Both the position numbers and the translations under genes were made by a program. Source: JAICTV01 sp035634055 (GTDB lineage Bacteria; Planctomycetota; Phycisphaerae; Tepidisphaerales; Tepidisphaeraceae). Taken from it: 64,000 bases of DNA. A model generated the notes under the pieces. It was not told the origin of the DNA and searched no databases. It saw nothing but the letters and a program-made list of their open reading frames with translations. Positions 22,434 to 30,423 of the stretch are shown here, piece after piece (the stretch's first letter is position 1; every line of letters starts with the position of its first letter). The stretch is from the NCBI GenBank assembly GCA_035634055.1, contig DASQDR010000058.1:31831-95830 (forward strand), in the 5' to 3' direction.

Positions 22434-24629
22434 CTACGCGTCCCACCACTTCCCGCTCGGCGCGCTGCGGATCACGTTGGTGCCGCAGTGAAGGTCGCCG
22501 GTGATTTCGTGATACTGGCGCGAGTCGGTGAAGATGACCTGCTGGTAGCCAGCGGCGCGGAAGGCGGAGCGCGAGTAGGCTTCGAACAGGTCGCTGTTGC
22601 CGCGGCCGTCGAAGTTCACCTTCGGCCCGAACGCCTTGCCGGTGACGACGGTCGTGCCGACGGTCAGGGCGTTGATGTGGTTGGTCGAGTACGGGATCAG
22701 CCGCCAATCGCCGACCGGGGTGGAGCTGGTCCCGGGTTCCTGGAGGACGCCGAAGGTGGCGAAGAAGTTGGGCATCTTCACGAGCGTCGCGGCCGGGTTG
22801 GTCGAGAAGGTGAAGGTGTCGCCCGCCTTTGCGGCGCCGCTCCAGACGTGCTTGAGCAGGTACGCCTTCGCCTCGGTGAAGACCTCGTCGCGCGACTTTC
22901 GCCCGTCGAACCACTTGGACGGCGCCTTGCCGGCGTCCTGGTAGCGAAGCTGGTAGCGGTCGGCGTCGAGGAAGCGCACCTCGAAGGTTCGCTTGACGTT
23001 GCCGAGCATCTGGACGAACGCCCCGGCGCGGGCCAGCGCCACGCTGCCGGTGTTGGCCGCGCTGCGCGTGGGGGCCGAGACTTCATTGGTCAGGCCGAGC
23101 GTTCGCCGCAGCGTGTCGAAGACGCCGCGGAGCCGCGAGGCGCTTTGGGCAAACTCCAGATTCTGCTTGCGGAAGGCGCCGTTGGCCAGCACGTCGCGCA
23201 CGAGGATGCCCTCGGCCGTGTACCCCGGAAGCGCCTCGTTGCCGTTCATCTTCGGGTGCATGCGCACGTTGAGATTAAGCTTGACCGCCCAGAGTGACAG
23301 GGCCCAGGCGAGCTCGGTGTCGGCAACGAGGACGTGCTTCCCGTCCGCGCCCAGCTGCACGACCTCGTCCACGTGCGCGACGCCCATCCAGTCGTCGAGC
23401 TTCAGGTCGAGCACCGGGTTGACGTTCTGCGCCGCGAAGAAGTCGCGCATCGGCGCGGGCATGCCGCTGGAGAGCAGGTAACCCGGTGCGCCGGCGGGCG
23501 CGCCGGGGCGGGGGAGCGATTCGATGTCGCCGCCGTACGTGGAGGCCGAGCCGATCGCCAGGGCGGCTAGTTCCGTGCTGACGCCGACGCCCGCCTTGAG
23601 CAGCGTCGAGCGGACGAAGCTCCGCATGTTCTCCTGGCCGAAGAAGCCGTTGCGCGCCCGCGGCAGCTCGAGGACGACCGGCATCTGCCCGTAGGGCGCC
23701 TTGACGTACCCGATCTCGTAGCCGTCCTGCTGCCACGGGTCGCCCGACTGCGACTCGATCACCTTGCTGCCGAACGCCTTCTTGATGGCGGCGCGCGCCT
23801 CGGCGTTGTCGAAGCCGGGGAAGCGGTTCATGTTTTCGACGATGACCTTGTCCGCCGCCTGCCGGTTGTCGGAGAGGACGAACGGGGCGACGCGGACCGC
23901 CACCTCGTCGCTCACGCTGGGCGGCGGGGGCGGCTCGGGGTCGGCGGGGTCGCCCGGTTGCGACTCGAAGACCGGGATGTACTCGATCGTCACCTTGAAG
24001 CGCACCACGGCGCCCGCCTTGACGCCCTCGACGCCGAACTCGAACCACCCGTTGCCGGCCAGGTCCTGCACGCGGTAGTCGTGGACGCCAGCGGGGGCAT
24101 TGGTGAACACGATCGTGTCGCCCAGCCCGGGGCCCATCACTGCGACGTCGCCCGCCTGCGGGACGACGTCGCCGCTGGCGAGCTGCTTGCTGGGCATGAA
24201 AACGCGCACGCGGTCGGCGGCTGCGGCGTTCTTGAACCACGCCGGGTCGCCGCTCGCCGGCTTGAGGAGCTGGAGCGTGACGCGGTAGTTGTACGAGTCG
24301 TCGGTGTTCAGCATGCGCAAGCGCAGCCGGCCGACGTCCAGCAGGTCGGCGGCGTTGTCGATCACGTTGTTGGGCGCGGCCGGCCTGCCGTTCCAGACCC
24401 CGCCGGTCCAGTTGTCGGGCGCGGCGCCGGGGTTGTCCTTGTCGAAGTTGGGCAGGATGACGGCGCCTTGGCCGGATTTTCCGGGTTTCCAGATCGATTC
24501 GTTCTTGTCGTCACGCGAGTCGATGACGCCGTCCCGATTCGTATCCGCCAGCAGGTCCGCCGCTGGCAAGGGGACGTCAAAGCTCATCAGCCGCCGCGAC
24601 TCCAGGTGCTCGAACTCACAGTGATGCAT
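22434..24629 (-). CDS. Protein-arginine deiminase (PAD) homologue with LExRRLM motif
   Basis: A 731-residue protein resembling vertebrate peptidyl-arginine deiminases, which convert protein arginine to citrulline using calcium. Residues 8-16 are HLESRRLMS, the planctomycete LExRxL motif. Residues 29-63 match the PAD middle domain: DTNRDGVIDSRDD, then SIWKPGKSGQGAVIL and NFDKDN (PAD4 has WGPSGQGAILL and NCDRDN). The catalytic domain has D302 in QQDGYEIGYVKAP, P-R-x-R (R326), H419 and D421 in GVAHVDEVV, and C715 in GDLHCGTNV, followed by KWW. These equal the PAD4 residues D350, R374, H471, D473 and C645. All key residues are kept, so activity is plausible. The N-terminal PAD immunoglobulin-like domain is absent or replaced. 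The start at 24629 follows GAGGGC; ATG 24662 is an alternative. No classical signal peptide is visible. Confidence 0.88.
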   Translation of the reverse strand: MHHCEFEHLESRRLMSFDVPLPAADLLADTNRDGVIDSRDDKNESIWKPGKSGQGAVILPNFDKDNPGAAPDNWTGGVWNGRPAAPNNVIDNAADLLDVGRLRLRMLNTDDSYNYRVTLQLLKPASGDPAWFKNAAAADRVRVFMPSKQLASGDVVPQAGDVAVMGPGLGDTIVFTNAPAGVHDYRVQDLAGNGWFEFGVEGVKAGAVVRFKVTIEYIPVFESQPGDPADPEPPPPPSVSDEVAVRVAPFVLSDNRQAADKVIVENMNRFPGFDNAEARAAIKKAFGSKVIESQSGDPWQQDGYEIGYVKAPYGQMPVVLELPRARNGFFGQENMRSFVRSTLLKAGVGVSTELAALAIGSASTYGGDIESLPRPGAPAGAPGYLLSSGMPAPMRDFFAAQNVNPVLDLKLDDWMGVAHVDEVVQLGADGKHVLVADTELAWALSLWAVKLNLNVRMHPKMNGNEALPGYTAEGILVRDVLANGAFRKQNLEFAQSASRLRGVFDTLRRTLGLTNEVSAPTRSAANTGSVALARAGAFVQMLGNVKRTFEVRFLDADRYQLRYQDAGKAPSKWFDGRKSRDEVFTEAKAYLLKHVWSGAAKAGDTFTFSTNPAATLVKMPNFFATFGVLQEPGTSSTPVGDWRLIPYSTNHINALTVGTTVVTGKAFGPKVNFDGRGNSDLFEAYSRSAFRAAGYQQVIFTDSRQYHEITGDLHCGTNVIRSAPSGKWWDA

Positions 24630-24772
24630 GTGCCCTCGCAAATCGGAACATCGGTGGACCATAACAACGGCGCGCGGAACGCCCGAACCGGTGCTCGGGA
24701 AGGCGCATGGTACAGACGGCGCCGACGGCGAAACGTTTCGGGGAAGCGACCGTCCCTGTTCCGGGAAGGATG

Positions 24773-25162
24773 TCACCAGATACGAGGAATCCCGTAAGCG
24801 TCCAAGCTCCCGTCGGCGCTCACCAACACGAGTTTCTCGCTGGTGCATTGCGCGACCAGCAACCGGTCGAACGGGTCGTTGTGGTGCCGCGGGAGCGTCG
24901 ACACGAGCACGAGGTGCTGCAGTTTGACCGCAAGCCATTGGAAGGACAGTTGATCGAGCGTGTCCGTCAGCAGCTCGCGAAGGGGCACGCTCAGCCGCAG
25001 CCGGCGGAGGCCGTGCTTGATGGCGATCTCCCAGCCGCTGGCAGCGCTGAGGTGCAGGTCGTTGCGCACGTCACGGGAGAATGTCGTCGCCGCCGCGCTC
25101 ATGCGAGTATCGCCGGCCGCCAGCCACAGGAACGCGTGGGTATCAAGCAGGGCAGCGGGCAT
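24773..25162 (-). CDS. VapC-like PIN-domain toxin
   Basis: A 129-residue PIN-domain ribonuclease, toxin of a type II toxin-antitoxin pair. Acidic active-site residues are in LLDTHAFLWLAAGD (Asp7), SGWEIAIKHGLRRL (Glu in the W-E-I-A-I-K motif) and HHNDPFDRLLVAQ (D-P-F-D-R-x-L-x-A-Q), then LVSADGSLDAYGI. These are the hallmarks of the VapC subgroup that cleaves RNA. It lies 12 bases downstream of the DUF2281-like antitoxin and appears intact, unlike the VapC copy at 19962. There is no Shine-Dalgarno, so coupling to the antitoxin is likely. Confidence 0.87.
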   Translation of the reverse strand: MPAALLDTHAFLWLAAGDTRMSAAATTFSRDVRNDLHLSAASGWEIAIKHGLRRLRLSVPLRELLTDTLDQLSFQWLAVKLQHLVLVSTLPRHHNDPFDRLLVAQCTSEKLVLVSADGSLDAYGIPRIW

Positions 25163-25174
25163 CGGTGGGGACGG

Positions 25175-25390
25175 TCAGGTGTAGGGAGTAAAATCGTCCA
25201 GCGGCGCGTCGAAGTCGTCGGACAGATGGATCTTGCCCCTTAGCAGCCCGATCCGGCGTTCGGCCTCGCGCGTCTCGTCTACGGCGCGAACAGCGACCTC
25301 GACGATCGCGCCCGGCTTGAGTTCCGGCACCGTCACCTCGATCCGTCCGCCGGCGCCCACGGTGCTTTGCTGTTTCCACTCACTGGCCAC
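25175..25390 (-). CDS. DUF2281-like antitoxin
   Basis: A 71-residue antitoxin partner for the PIN toxin downstream. The N-terminal half (VGAGGRIEVTVPELKPGAIVE) is an AbrB/MazE-like strand pattern with E-L-x-P-G. The C-terminal half ends GKIHLSDDFDAPLDDFTPYT, the D-D-F-D-x-P-L-x-D-F tail typical of DUF2281 antitoxins, which wraps the toxin. I choose the GTG at 25390 because TATAGT on the minus strand ends six bases before it. That -10 overlaps the TAG stop of the upstream methylase gene, so the pair has its own promoter. Confidence 0.8.
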   Translation of the reverse strand: MASEWKQQSTVGAGGRIEVTVPELKPGAIVEVAVRAVDETREAERRIGLLRGKIHLSDDFDAPLDDFTPYT

Positions 25391-25396
25391 GCCGAC

Positions 25397-25402
25397 ACTA
25401 TA
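25397..25402 (-). promoter_or_regulatory. -10-like TATAGT for the TA pair, overlapping the methylase stop
   Basis: TATAGT on the minus strand lies 6 bases before the antitoxin GTG. Its TAG is the stop codon of the methylase gene. Confidence 0.45.
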
Positions 25403-26270
25403 CCCGCTCACGAGGCCCGAGCGCACTTGCTTCCCCCGGTCTTCGCATGATGAACAGGTAGTTGAACCCCCTGAGGAAGAAGTTCCCCTCCTCGGCGGCC
25501 TTGCGGTAGTTGCCCATCTCGAGGGTCTTGTTGTGGCGGACGACCGAGACGATGTCCACCGGCTCGAAGTGCTTTCGCATCCGCGCGAACAGCTCGAAGC
25601 CCAAGGGGTGGAAGCCTCCGGTGCCGGCCGAGCCGCCGTGGACGTAGCTGTCGCTGACGTAGAGCGCCACATGCCTGTCCGGCTTGAGGACGCGGCGGGC
25701 CTCGGCGAAGACCTGGTCCATCGCGTCGTAGTAGTGCGGCCCTTTGGCGACGTCGAGCTTCCCGATGTCGCGCGGGTCCGGCCCGTAGTCGAGGTGCGTG
25801 GAGTACGGCGGGTCCATGAAGACGAAGTCGACCTTGCCGGTCAGCTCCGGCGGTAGCTTGCGGGCGTCAAGCTTGAAGATGTCCTTGCGCGTCGGGTGGA
25901 CGTCGTAGCCGAGCGCGCGGCGGTTCAGGTCGCGAGCGACATCAAGCGTGGTCCCGCTGCCGGCGAAGGGGTCGATGACGAGGTCCTTCTCCTTCGTGTA
26001 GCGCTGGAGGAGGTTCCAGATGATGTAGCTGGGCGTCGCGCCCTTGTAGCCGGGGCGGCCCTGCTGGCCTTGACCGTAGTCCTGCGACGGGTACTCCCAC
26101 AGCGTGGTGACCTGCGGACGGAGCGGCGGACGCTTGAAGTTCACCGGCCCGCGCGGCGGCGGCTGGCCCGGGCGCGCGAGGGCGGCGTGCGGGACGCGGG
26201 GGCCGGGGGCGCGTGGGCCGGAAGCGCGCTGCGGTTGGTTGTGCCCGGTATGCCGTTTGTTTGCATCCAC
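25398..26270 (-). CDS. DNA methyltransferase, N6-adenine or N4-cytosine type
   Basis: A 290-residue amino-methyltransferase that would transfer a methyl group from S-adenosylmethionine to DNA. Motif I is DPFAGSGTT (SAM binding), preceded by GATPSYIIWNLLQRYT. Motif IV is FVFMDPPYS, the DPPY of N6-A/N4-C enzymes. The order motif I then IV is as in the gamma/alpha classes. No separate target-recognition domain or restriction partner is visible, so it may be an orphan methylase. The N terminus (about 45 residues) is Pro/Arg-rich and low in complexity. The GTG at 26270 is chosen because TAAGTT lies seven bases upstream on the minus strand; a TTG at 26279 is possible. Confidence 0.8.
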   Translation of the reverse strand: MDANKRHTGHNQPQRASGPRAPGPRVPHAALARPGQPPPRGPVNFKRPPLRPQVTTLWEYPSQDYGQGQQGRPGYKGATPSYIIWNLLQRYTKEKDLVIDPFAGSGTTLDVARDLNRRALGYDVHPTRKDIFKLDARKLPPELTGKVDFVFMDPPYSTHLDYGPDPRDIGKLDVAKGPHYYDAMDQVFAEARRVLKPDRHVALYVSDSYVHGGSAGTGGFHPLGFELFARMRKHFEPVDIVSVVRHNKTLEMGNYRKAAEEGNFFLRGFNYLFIMRRPGEASALGPRERV

Positions 26271-26277
26271 TCGTCTC

Positions 26278-26283
26278 AACTTA
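26278..26283 (-). promoter_or_regulatory. -10-like TAAGTT before the methylase gene
   Basis: TAAGTT on the minus strand lies seven bases before the chosen GTG at 26270. It overlaps the start region of the divergent csbD-like gene's leader. Confidence 0.3.
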
Positions 26284-26294
26284 CAGGAGGTCCC

Positions 26295-26456
26295 ATGGGA
26301 CGTGAAGACGCAGCGGCCGGGAAGGCCAAGCAGGTCAAGGGCAAGATCAACGACGTGGTCGGCGCCATCAAGGGCGACTCTTCGCAGCAGGCGAAGGGGA
26401 AGGTCCAGAAGGGCGTCGGGAAGGTTCAGTCGGCACTGGGGAAGAAGTCGCGGTAA
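26295..26456 (+). CDS. CsbD family stress protein
   Basis: A 53-residue protein of the CsbD family (PF05532). These are small, soluble, Lys/Gly/Gln-rich proteins induced in general stress; the molecular role is not known. The family pattern is present: the GKAKQVKGKINDVVGAIKGD opening, then QQAKGKVQKGVGKVQSA, i.e. two K-G-K-[IV]-x-[DK]-x-[VI]-G helices. The start is fixed by AGGAGG four bases before the ATG. It is divergent from the methylase gene. Confidence 0.9.
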   Translation: MGREDAAAGKAKQVKGKINDVVGAIKGDSSQQAKGKVQKGVGKVQSALGKKSR

Positions 26457-26533
26457 CCCGCGGCGCCGCCCGCGCGAGCAGGCGCGGTCCCCGGCGGATC
26501 GTCAGCACGAGCGCTTCGCACGAGGCGCCAGGG

Positions 26534-26602
26534 AGCCGGCCCGCCCTGGGGCCGGGCGGAGGTGACGCCAAGTCACCCGCCCGGCCTGAGGGCGGGCCGG
26601 CT
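26534..26602. terminator. Large GC hairpin between convergent genes
   Basis: A 13-bp outer stem (26534..26546 with 26590..26602) encloses a second stem built from GGCCGGGCGG and CCGCCCGGCC, with a GCCAA loop. CTTCATTTCT follows on the right. It separates the csbD-like and CBS genes, which converge. The lack of a long U-tract makes the terminator call moderate. Confidence 0.55.
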
Positions 26603-26634
26603 TCATTTCTGGCGACCGTCTTTCGATCGCGCCG

Positions 26635-27117
26635 CTACTGTCGGTCAGGCGCTATCGTCGGCACGCTCGTCACCATGCCTCCCACCCGTCCGTAGATGTA
26701 TTCGTTAAGGAAGAGAATCTGCGCCTCCTGGTTGCTGGCGTGGTAGGCGTTGATGTCGCCGATGCTGACCATGCCGTGGACCTGACCATCTTCGCCGCAG
26801 ACCGGCAGATGGCGGATCTTCCGCTGCTTCATGATGGAGGCGACGTCGTCCAGGTCGGTCTCGGGCTGCACGCAGATGACCTCCTCGGTCATCACTTCCG
26901 CAACCGTGACGGCCGATGGCTGGCGCTCGGCGCCGACCACCCGGCGAAGCACGTCGCGCTCGGTGAAGATTCCCACCACGTGACCCTCGTGCATCACGAG
27001 GACCGCGCCCACCTTCTGCTGGTTCATCTTGCCGATGGCGGCAAGCACGGTGCTGTCGGGGCTGACGGCGTGAACTTGGTTCCCCTTGACGGCCAGGACG
27101 TCGCGGACGCTCGGCAT
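26635..27117 (-). CDS. Tandem CBS-domain protein
   Basis: A 160-residue cytosolic protein with two CBS domains, which form an adenosine-nucleotide binding (Bateman) module. The first covers about residues 8-65 (VSPDSTVLAAIGKMNQQKVG, GIFTERDVLRRVV), the second about 72-130 (VAEVMTEEVICVQPETDLDD, MKQRKIRHLPVCGEDGQVHG, MVSIGDI). Both have the T-E-R-D / S-I-G-D nucleotide-site loops. No fused enzyme domain is present. A GGAAGAGGTG site precedes the ATG. Such stand-alone proteins often sense energy state; the partner is unknown. Confidence 0.92.
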   Translation of the reverse strand: MPSVRDVLAVKGNQVHAVSPDSTVLAAIGKMNQQKVGAVLVMHEGHVVGIFTERDVLRRVVGAERQPSAVTVAEVMTEEVICVQPETDLDDVASIMKQRKIRHLPVCGEDGQVHGMVSIGDINAYHASNQEAQILFLNEYIYGRVGGMVTSVPTIAPDRQ

Positions 27118-27187
27118 GAAACACCTCTTCCAGTTGTGCGACCCGTCGGACCAGATGTGAGCAACAGTGAAGTGCTGCTGCCGCGCG

Positions 27188-27217
27188 ATTATGCCGTCGC
27201 GATTCTCCCTAAATCAA
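27188..27217 (-). promoter_or_regulatory. Candidate promoter for the CBS gene, TTGATT-N18-CATAAT
   Basis: On the minus strand TTGATT (27217..27212) is followed after 18 bases by CATAAT (27193..27188). The leader would be about 60 bases. Confidence 0.45.
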
Positions 27218-27604
27218 CATTGTGAAAAAGATAGCACAGTCCGGTCGGTGGAGGGGAGGAGGCTGCGGCGCACCACTGTCACGTGTTGCTGATACGGGTT
27301 GGCCGCTTGATGTGTCGAATTCGTCGCCGTTCGCCCGCCATAGCAAACGCAAGTCGCTGCGTAGCGAGTATCAGCCTACCTAAAGGGGCTCCACGATGGC
27401 CCCACTTGATCGAAGGATCTGTGAACCCCAGGGCCGATTGTTGCCGCGCAACTGCGCGGTCCGGGCAAGCTGGTGAAAGTTGCTGCGCATTGCTGCACGC
27501 GCGTGGAAGTTTTTTTTGTTTTTCGGGCAGTTCTGGGTTGAACGAGATTTCCATCCGTGGACTATGCCGCCGCCTTCCCAGGCAGGGGACGTGGGCTTGC
27601 CCGG

Positions 27605-27641
27605 GTCACCCGTCGCGTGTGACGCAAGGTCACGCGTGACC
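27605..27641. promoter_or_regulatory. GTCAC/GTGAC palindrome cluster, candidate operator
   Basis: The perfect 14-bp palindrome GGTCACGCGTGACC (27628..27641) is preceded by GTCACCC and GTGTGAC in similar spacing. Four half sites occur within 37 bases, upstream of the beta-helix gene. Confidence 0.4.
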
Positions 27642-27766
27642 GACCCATGTCAGTGTGGGTCCCCTTCAAATAGCGCGGGCCAGGTTGTTCCGGCCCCGGA
27701 ATCAAAGTCGTTGTGAATTTCTCCGCACGCCGGTCGTAAACGGCGGGCGGGAGAGGAGTAGAGAAA

Positions 27767-29473
27767 GTGCGCGCACAGTCCGCCTACACGATCGATGGGA
27801 AGTTCGCCGCTGACGTCGCCCCCGCGGCACGCGCCGCCGCCATGGGCCGCCCCGGCACTTCCGCCCGCCCCGGTCCCCATTCCGCCGCCTCGCGGCACGT
27901 CGCCAAGGCGGTCAGGCCGGCGATGATGGAGATGCTCGAGGACCGCCAACTGCTCTCGACCTACTACGTCAGCCCCAGCGGCAGCGATAGCAAGAGCGGG
28001 ACCAGCACCAGCGCCCCGTGGAAGACCATCAACCGCGTCAACAGCCAGAAGCTTAAGGCCGGTGATAAGGTCCTCTTCCAGGGCGGGCACAGCTACAGCG
28101 GCGGCCTGTATCTGCCCTCGTCCGAGGGCGGCAGCGCTTCCAGCCCGGTCACCTTTGGCACCTACGGGTCCGGCAAGGCGACCATCAACAGCGGCTCCAA
28201 GCACGGGCTCGACATCGCCCAAACGGCCGGCGTGTCGGTGAGCAACCTCACCTTTGTCGGCAATGGCGGCGGGGGCGCCTCCGGCATCTACCTCCACCTG
28301 GATCACTCCGGCAAGGTCAAGAGCGGCTTCTTCGTCAACAACGTGGAGGCCCGCGGCTACTCCCACGACGGCATCGAGATCAAGATCAACGGCAAGGGCG
28401 GCAGCAGCCTGTCCAACGTCAAGATCGAGAACACCCAGGTCCACGACAACAGGCGCAACGGCCTGAAGGCGACTGCCAACAAGCACAACGTCAACAAGAA
28501 CTGGATCCTCCGCGACGTGCGCGCGTTCAACAACCCGGGCAACGGGGACAACGGCTCGGTCACCGGCAGCGGCATCTTCGTCGCCGACCTCGACGGCGCC
28601 CTCATCGAGCGCTGCGTCGCCTACAACAACGGCAAGAACGGCCACGCCCCCGTCGGCATCTGGACCGCCGGCTCCAACCGCGTCACCGTGCAGTACTGCG
28701 AGAGCTACGACAACAAGACCAAGGCCATCAGCGACGGCGGCGGGTTCGACTTCGACTGGGACACGCACAACAGCGTGATGCAGTACAACTACTCCCACGA
28801 CAACCAGGGCCCGGGCTTCCTGCTCGGCGCCGGGTCGCACGCCAACAGCAACAACGTCGTCCGCTACAACGTCAGCGAGAACGACGGGCGAAAGAACGGC
28901 AAGAACGGCATCCAGCTCTGGGGCAACGTCACCAACGCCAAGATCTACAACAACACGGTCTTCATGGCCGACTCCAGCAGCAGCGCCGCGTTCAACGCCC
29001 ACAACACCGGCTCGAACGGCAAGGTGGCCAAGAACATCGAGATCCGCAACAACATCTTCGTGGTGCGCGGCGGGTCGAAGGTCATGAACATCACCAGCCC
29101 CGTCGCCGCCGGCAACGGGCTGAAGTTCGTCGGCAACGCCTACCACAGCTATTCCGGGGGCTTCAAGATCCAGTGGGGCGGCAGCGGCTACGGCAGCCTC
29201 GCCGACTGGCGCAACGCCAAGGGGCAGGAAAAGCTCAACGGCGCCGCCACCGGCTACCAGGGCGATCCCAAGCTCCAGAGCGCCGGCAACGGCGGGACGG
29301 TCAACGGCAACTTCTCGGCCCTGGGCGCCTACAAGCTCCAGGGATCCAGCCCGTTGATCAACAAGGGCCACGGCCAGCCCACCTTCCTCGCGTCGGTGGT
29401 CAAGACCGACTTCTTCGGCGGCAACTCGCTGCTCGGCGGGCGACACGACATCGGCGTGGACGAGGTCCGGTAG
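27767..29473 (+). CDS. LExRxL-motif right-handed parallel beta-helix protein
   Basis: A 568-residue predicted surface or secreted protein. The first 60 residues are Ala/Arg/His-rich and lead to MEMLEDRQLLSTYYVS, the LExRxL motif. The body begins with a pectate-lyase-like opening (YVSPSGSDSKSGTSTSAPWK, INRVNSQKLKAGDKVLFQGG). Rungs of a beta-helix follow, with many N-N-x-[VI], as in SGIFVADLDGALIERCVAYN and GPGFLLGAGSHANSNNVVRY. The tail has G-A-x-x-LQGSSPLIN and DIGVDEVR, the usual end of such helices. The family includes polysaccharide lyases and adhesins; no catalytic residues can be named. The GTG start has GAGAGGAG eight bases upstream. A strong terminator follows. Confidence 0.87.
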   Translation: MRAQSAYTIDGKFAADVAPAARAAAMGRPGTSARPGPHSAASRHVAKAVRPAMMEMLEDRQLLSTYYVSPSGSDSKSGTSTSAPWKTINRVNSQKLKAGDKVLFQGGHSYSGGLYLPSSEGGSASSPVTFGTYGSGKATINSGSKHGLDIAQTAGVSVSNLTFVGNGGGGASGIYLHLDHSGKVKSGFFVNNVEARGYSHDGIEIKINGKGGSSLSNVKIENTQVHDNRRNGLKATANKHNVNKNWILRDVRAFNNPGNGDNGSVTGSGIFVADLDGALIERCVAYNNGKNGHAPVGIWTAGSNRVTVQYCESYDNKTKAISDGGGFDFDWDTHNSVMQYNYSHDNQGPGFLLGAGSHANSNNVVRYNVSENDGRKNGKNGIQLWGNVTNAKIYNNTVFMADSSSSAAFNAHNTGSNGKVAKNIEIRNNIFVVRGGSKVMNITSPVAAGNGLKFVGNAYHSYSGGFKIQWGGSGYGSLADWRNAKGQEKLNGAATGYQGDPKLQSAGNGGTVNGNFSALGAYKLQGSSPLINKGHGQPTFLASVVKTDFFGGNSLLGGRHDIGVDEVR

Positions 29474-29501
29474 GGGAATCTTGTCAGCCGGATGCAACGC
29501 G

Positions 29502-29543
29502 AGCGGCGGCGGGTGATGACCTCACCCGCCGCCGCTTCGTTTC
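29502..29543 (+). terminator. Terminator of the beta-helix gene
   Basis: A perfect 15-bp stem (29502..29516 with 29522..29536) with a 5-base loop TGACC is followed by TCGTTTC. It begins 28 bases after the stop codon. Confidence 0.75.
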
Positions 29544-29590
29544 AGGGGTTGTTCCGGCTCAATCGCCCGCGGGCACGTGAGCCGGCTCGG

Positions 29591-29620
29591 GCGTGAGCGG
29601 GCGTGAGCGGGCGTGAGCGG
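29591..29620. repeat. Tandem 10-bp repeat, three copies
   Basis: GCGTGAGCGG is repeated three times without mismatch, directly before repeat copy B. Confidence 0.8.
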
Positions 29621-29630
29621 GCGCGCCCAT

Positions 29631-29707
29631 GTCATCCCGAAGCGTACTCGCGAGGGATCTCGGAGCGGAGCGCGACGTCCCTGCCCGAGAGTACGCTTCG
29701 GGATGAC
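29631..29707. repeat. Dispersed palindromic repeat, copy B
   Basis: 77 bases with perfect 19-bp terminal arms GTCATCCCGAAGCGTACTC and GAGTACGCTTCGGGATGAC. The interior begins GCGAGGGATCTCGG. It is one of five family members in the window (5638, 29631, 32145, 42401, 45908). Confidence 0.85.
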
Positions 29708-29836
29708 AGCGCTTGTGACGCCAGCGCGAAGGAGGGCGACCCGCCGAGCGTCATTCCTGTGGTCGTAGCCGGTCACGCCGCCCCGGCCGCGCGGCGCACG
29801 TTCCACGTAGCGCGGTACGGCCGCATCCGCGACGCG

Positions 29837-30190
29837 TTACCGCGTCGACTGCGTGGTCGGCGGCGTGGTGTTCATCTGCTGGGCCTGGCGTTGGAGCGCT
29901 TCGCCCTGCTGGATCTTGGATTGGCCTTCGGCGACGAGCTTGTCGCCGTCGGTGGTCTTGCCCTGCGAGCGGAGCGTCTCGCCCTCGGCGACCTGCCCGC
30001 GGCCGTCGGCGACCAGCTTTTCGCCGCGGGTCATCATCTGCCCCTGCTTCTCGATCATCTTGCCCTGCGCCTTGGTGCGCTCACCCTCGGTCTGCGGCTG
30101 GCTGCTCCCGCCGCCGCCCATGCTTTCGCACCCGACGGCGATCCCCAGCACGAACGATAACCCGGCAACGGCGACGCTTCGAAAGAACAT
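29837..30190 (-). CDS. Small putative lipoprotein with Gly-spaced helical repeats
   Basis: A 117-residue exported protein. The N terminus MFFRSVAVAGLSFVLGIAVG runs into C21 and looks like a lipoprotein signal with a lipobox-like A-V-G-C. The mature part is a Gln/Gly/Lys-rich helix with a loose repeat of about 14 residues: KMIEKQGQMMTRGEKLVADG, RGQVAEGETLRSQGKTTDG and DKLVAEGQSKIQQGEALQRQ. It ends in a Thr/Pro tail. Function is unknown; coiled-coil or envelope-attached roles are possible. AGGAG lies six bases before the ATG, which settles the start. Confidence 0.75.
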   Translation of the reverse strand: MFFRSVAVAGLSFVLGIAVGCESMGGGGSSQPQTEGERTKAQGKMIEKQGQMMTRGEKLVADGRGQVAEGETLRSQGKTTDGDKLVAEGQSKIQQGEALQRQAQQMNTTPPTTQSTR

Positions 30191-30410
30191 GATCGGCTCC
30201 TGTTGGACGAACGATTTTGTTGCGGCGGAATCGGCGACTCCGTTCGACATCGTTCAACCTACGCGGCGTGCTTTTCGGGCGGAACCGCCAAAACTGTCAG
30301 TGAGCGGGAATGCTCCCGTCGCACCCGTCCGTTCGCCTCCGCAGCGCGCTGCGGCGCGCCCGCGCCGCAGGGAGCGGCATCCCCGAGGCGCGGAAACGCA
30401 TCGCCTGCCC

Positions 30411-30416
30411 TAGAAT
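30411..30416 (+). promoter_or_regulatory. -10-like TAGAAT for der
   Basis: TAGAAT ends seven bases before the ATG at 30424. No Shine-Dalgarno is present. Confidence 0.45.
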
Positions 30417-30423
30417 CGCCGCC

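Larger units (their letters stand above)
27118..27766. other. Long divergent intergenic region
   Basis: This 649-base gap is less GC-rich than its surroundings and lies between the divergent CBS and beta-helix genes. It holds a promoter candidate for the CBS gene (27188..27217), a T-rich run near 27510..27525, and a cluster of GTCAC/GTGAC palindromes (27605..27641) about 130 bases before the beta-helix gene. No open frame has a recognisable product. A cis-regulatory region or a small RNA gene is possible. Confidence 0.5.
29474..29836. other. Intergenic region: terminator, tandem repeat, palindromic repeat
   Basis: This 363-base gap holds the terminator at 29502..29536, three perfect tandem copies of GCGTGAGCGG (29591..29620), and dispersed repeat copy B (29631..29707). 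No gene is supported. Confidence 0.7.
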
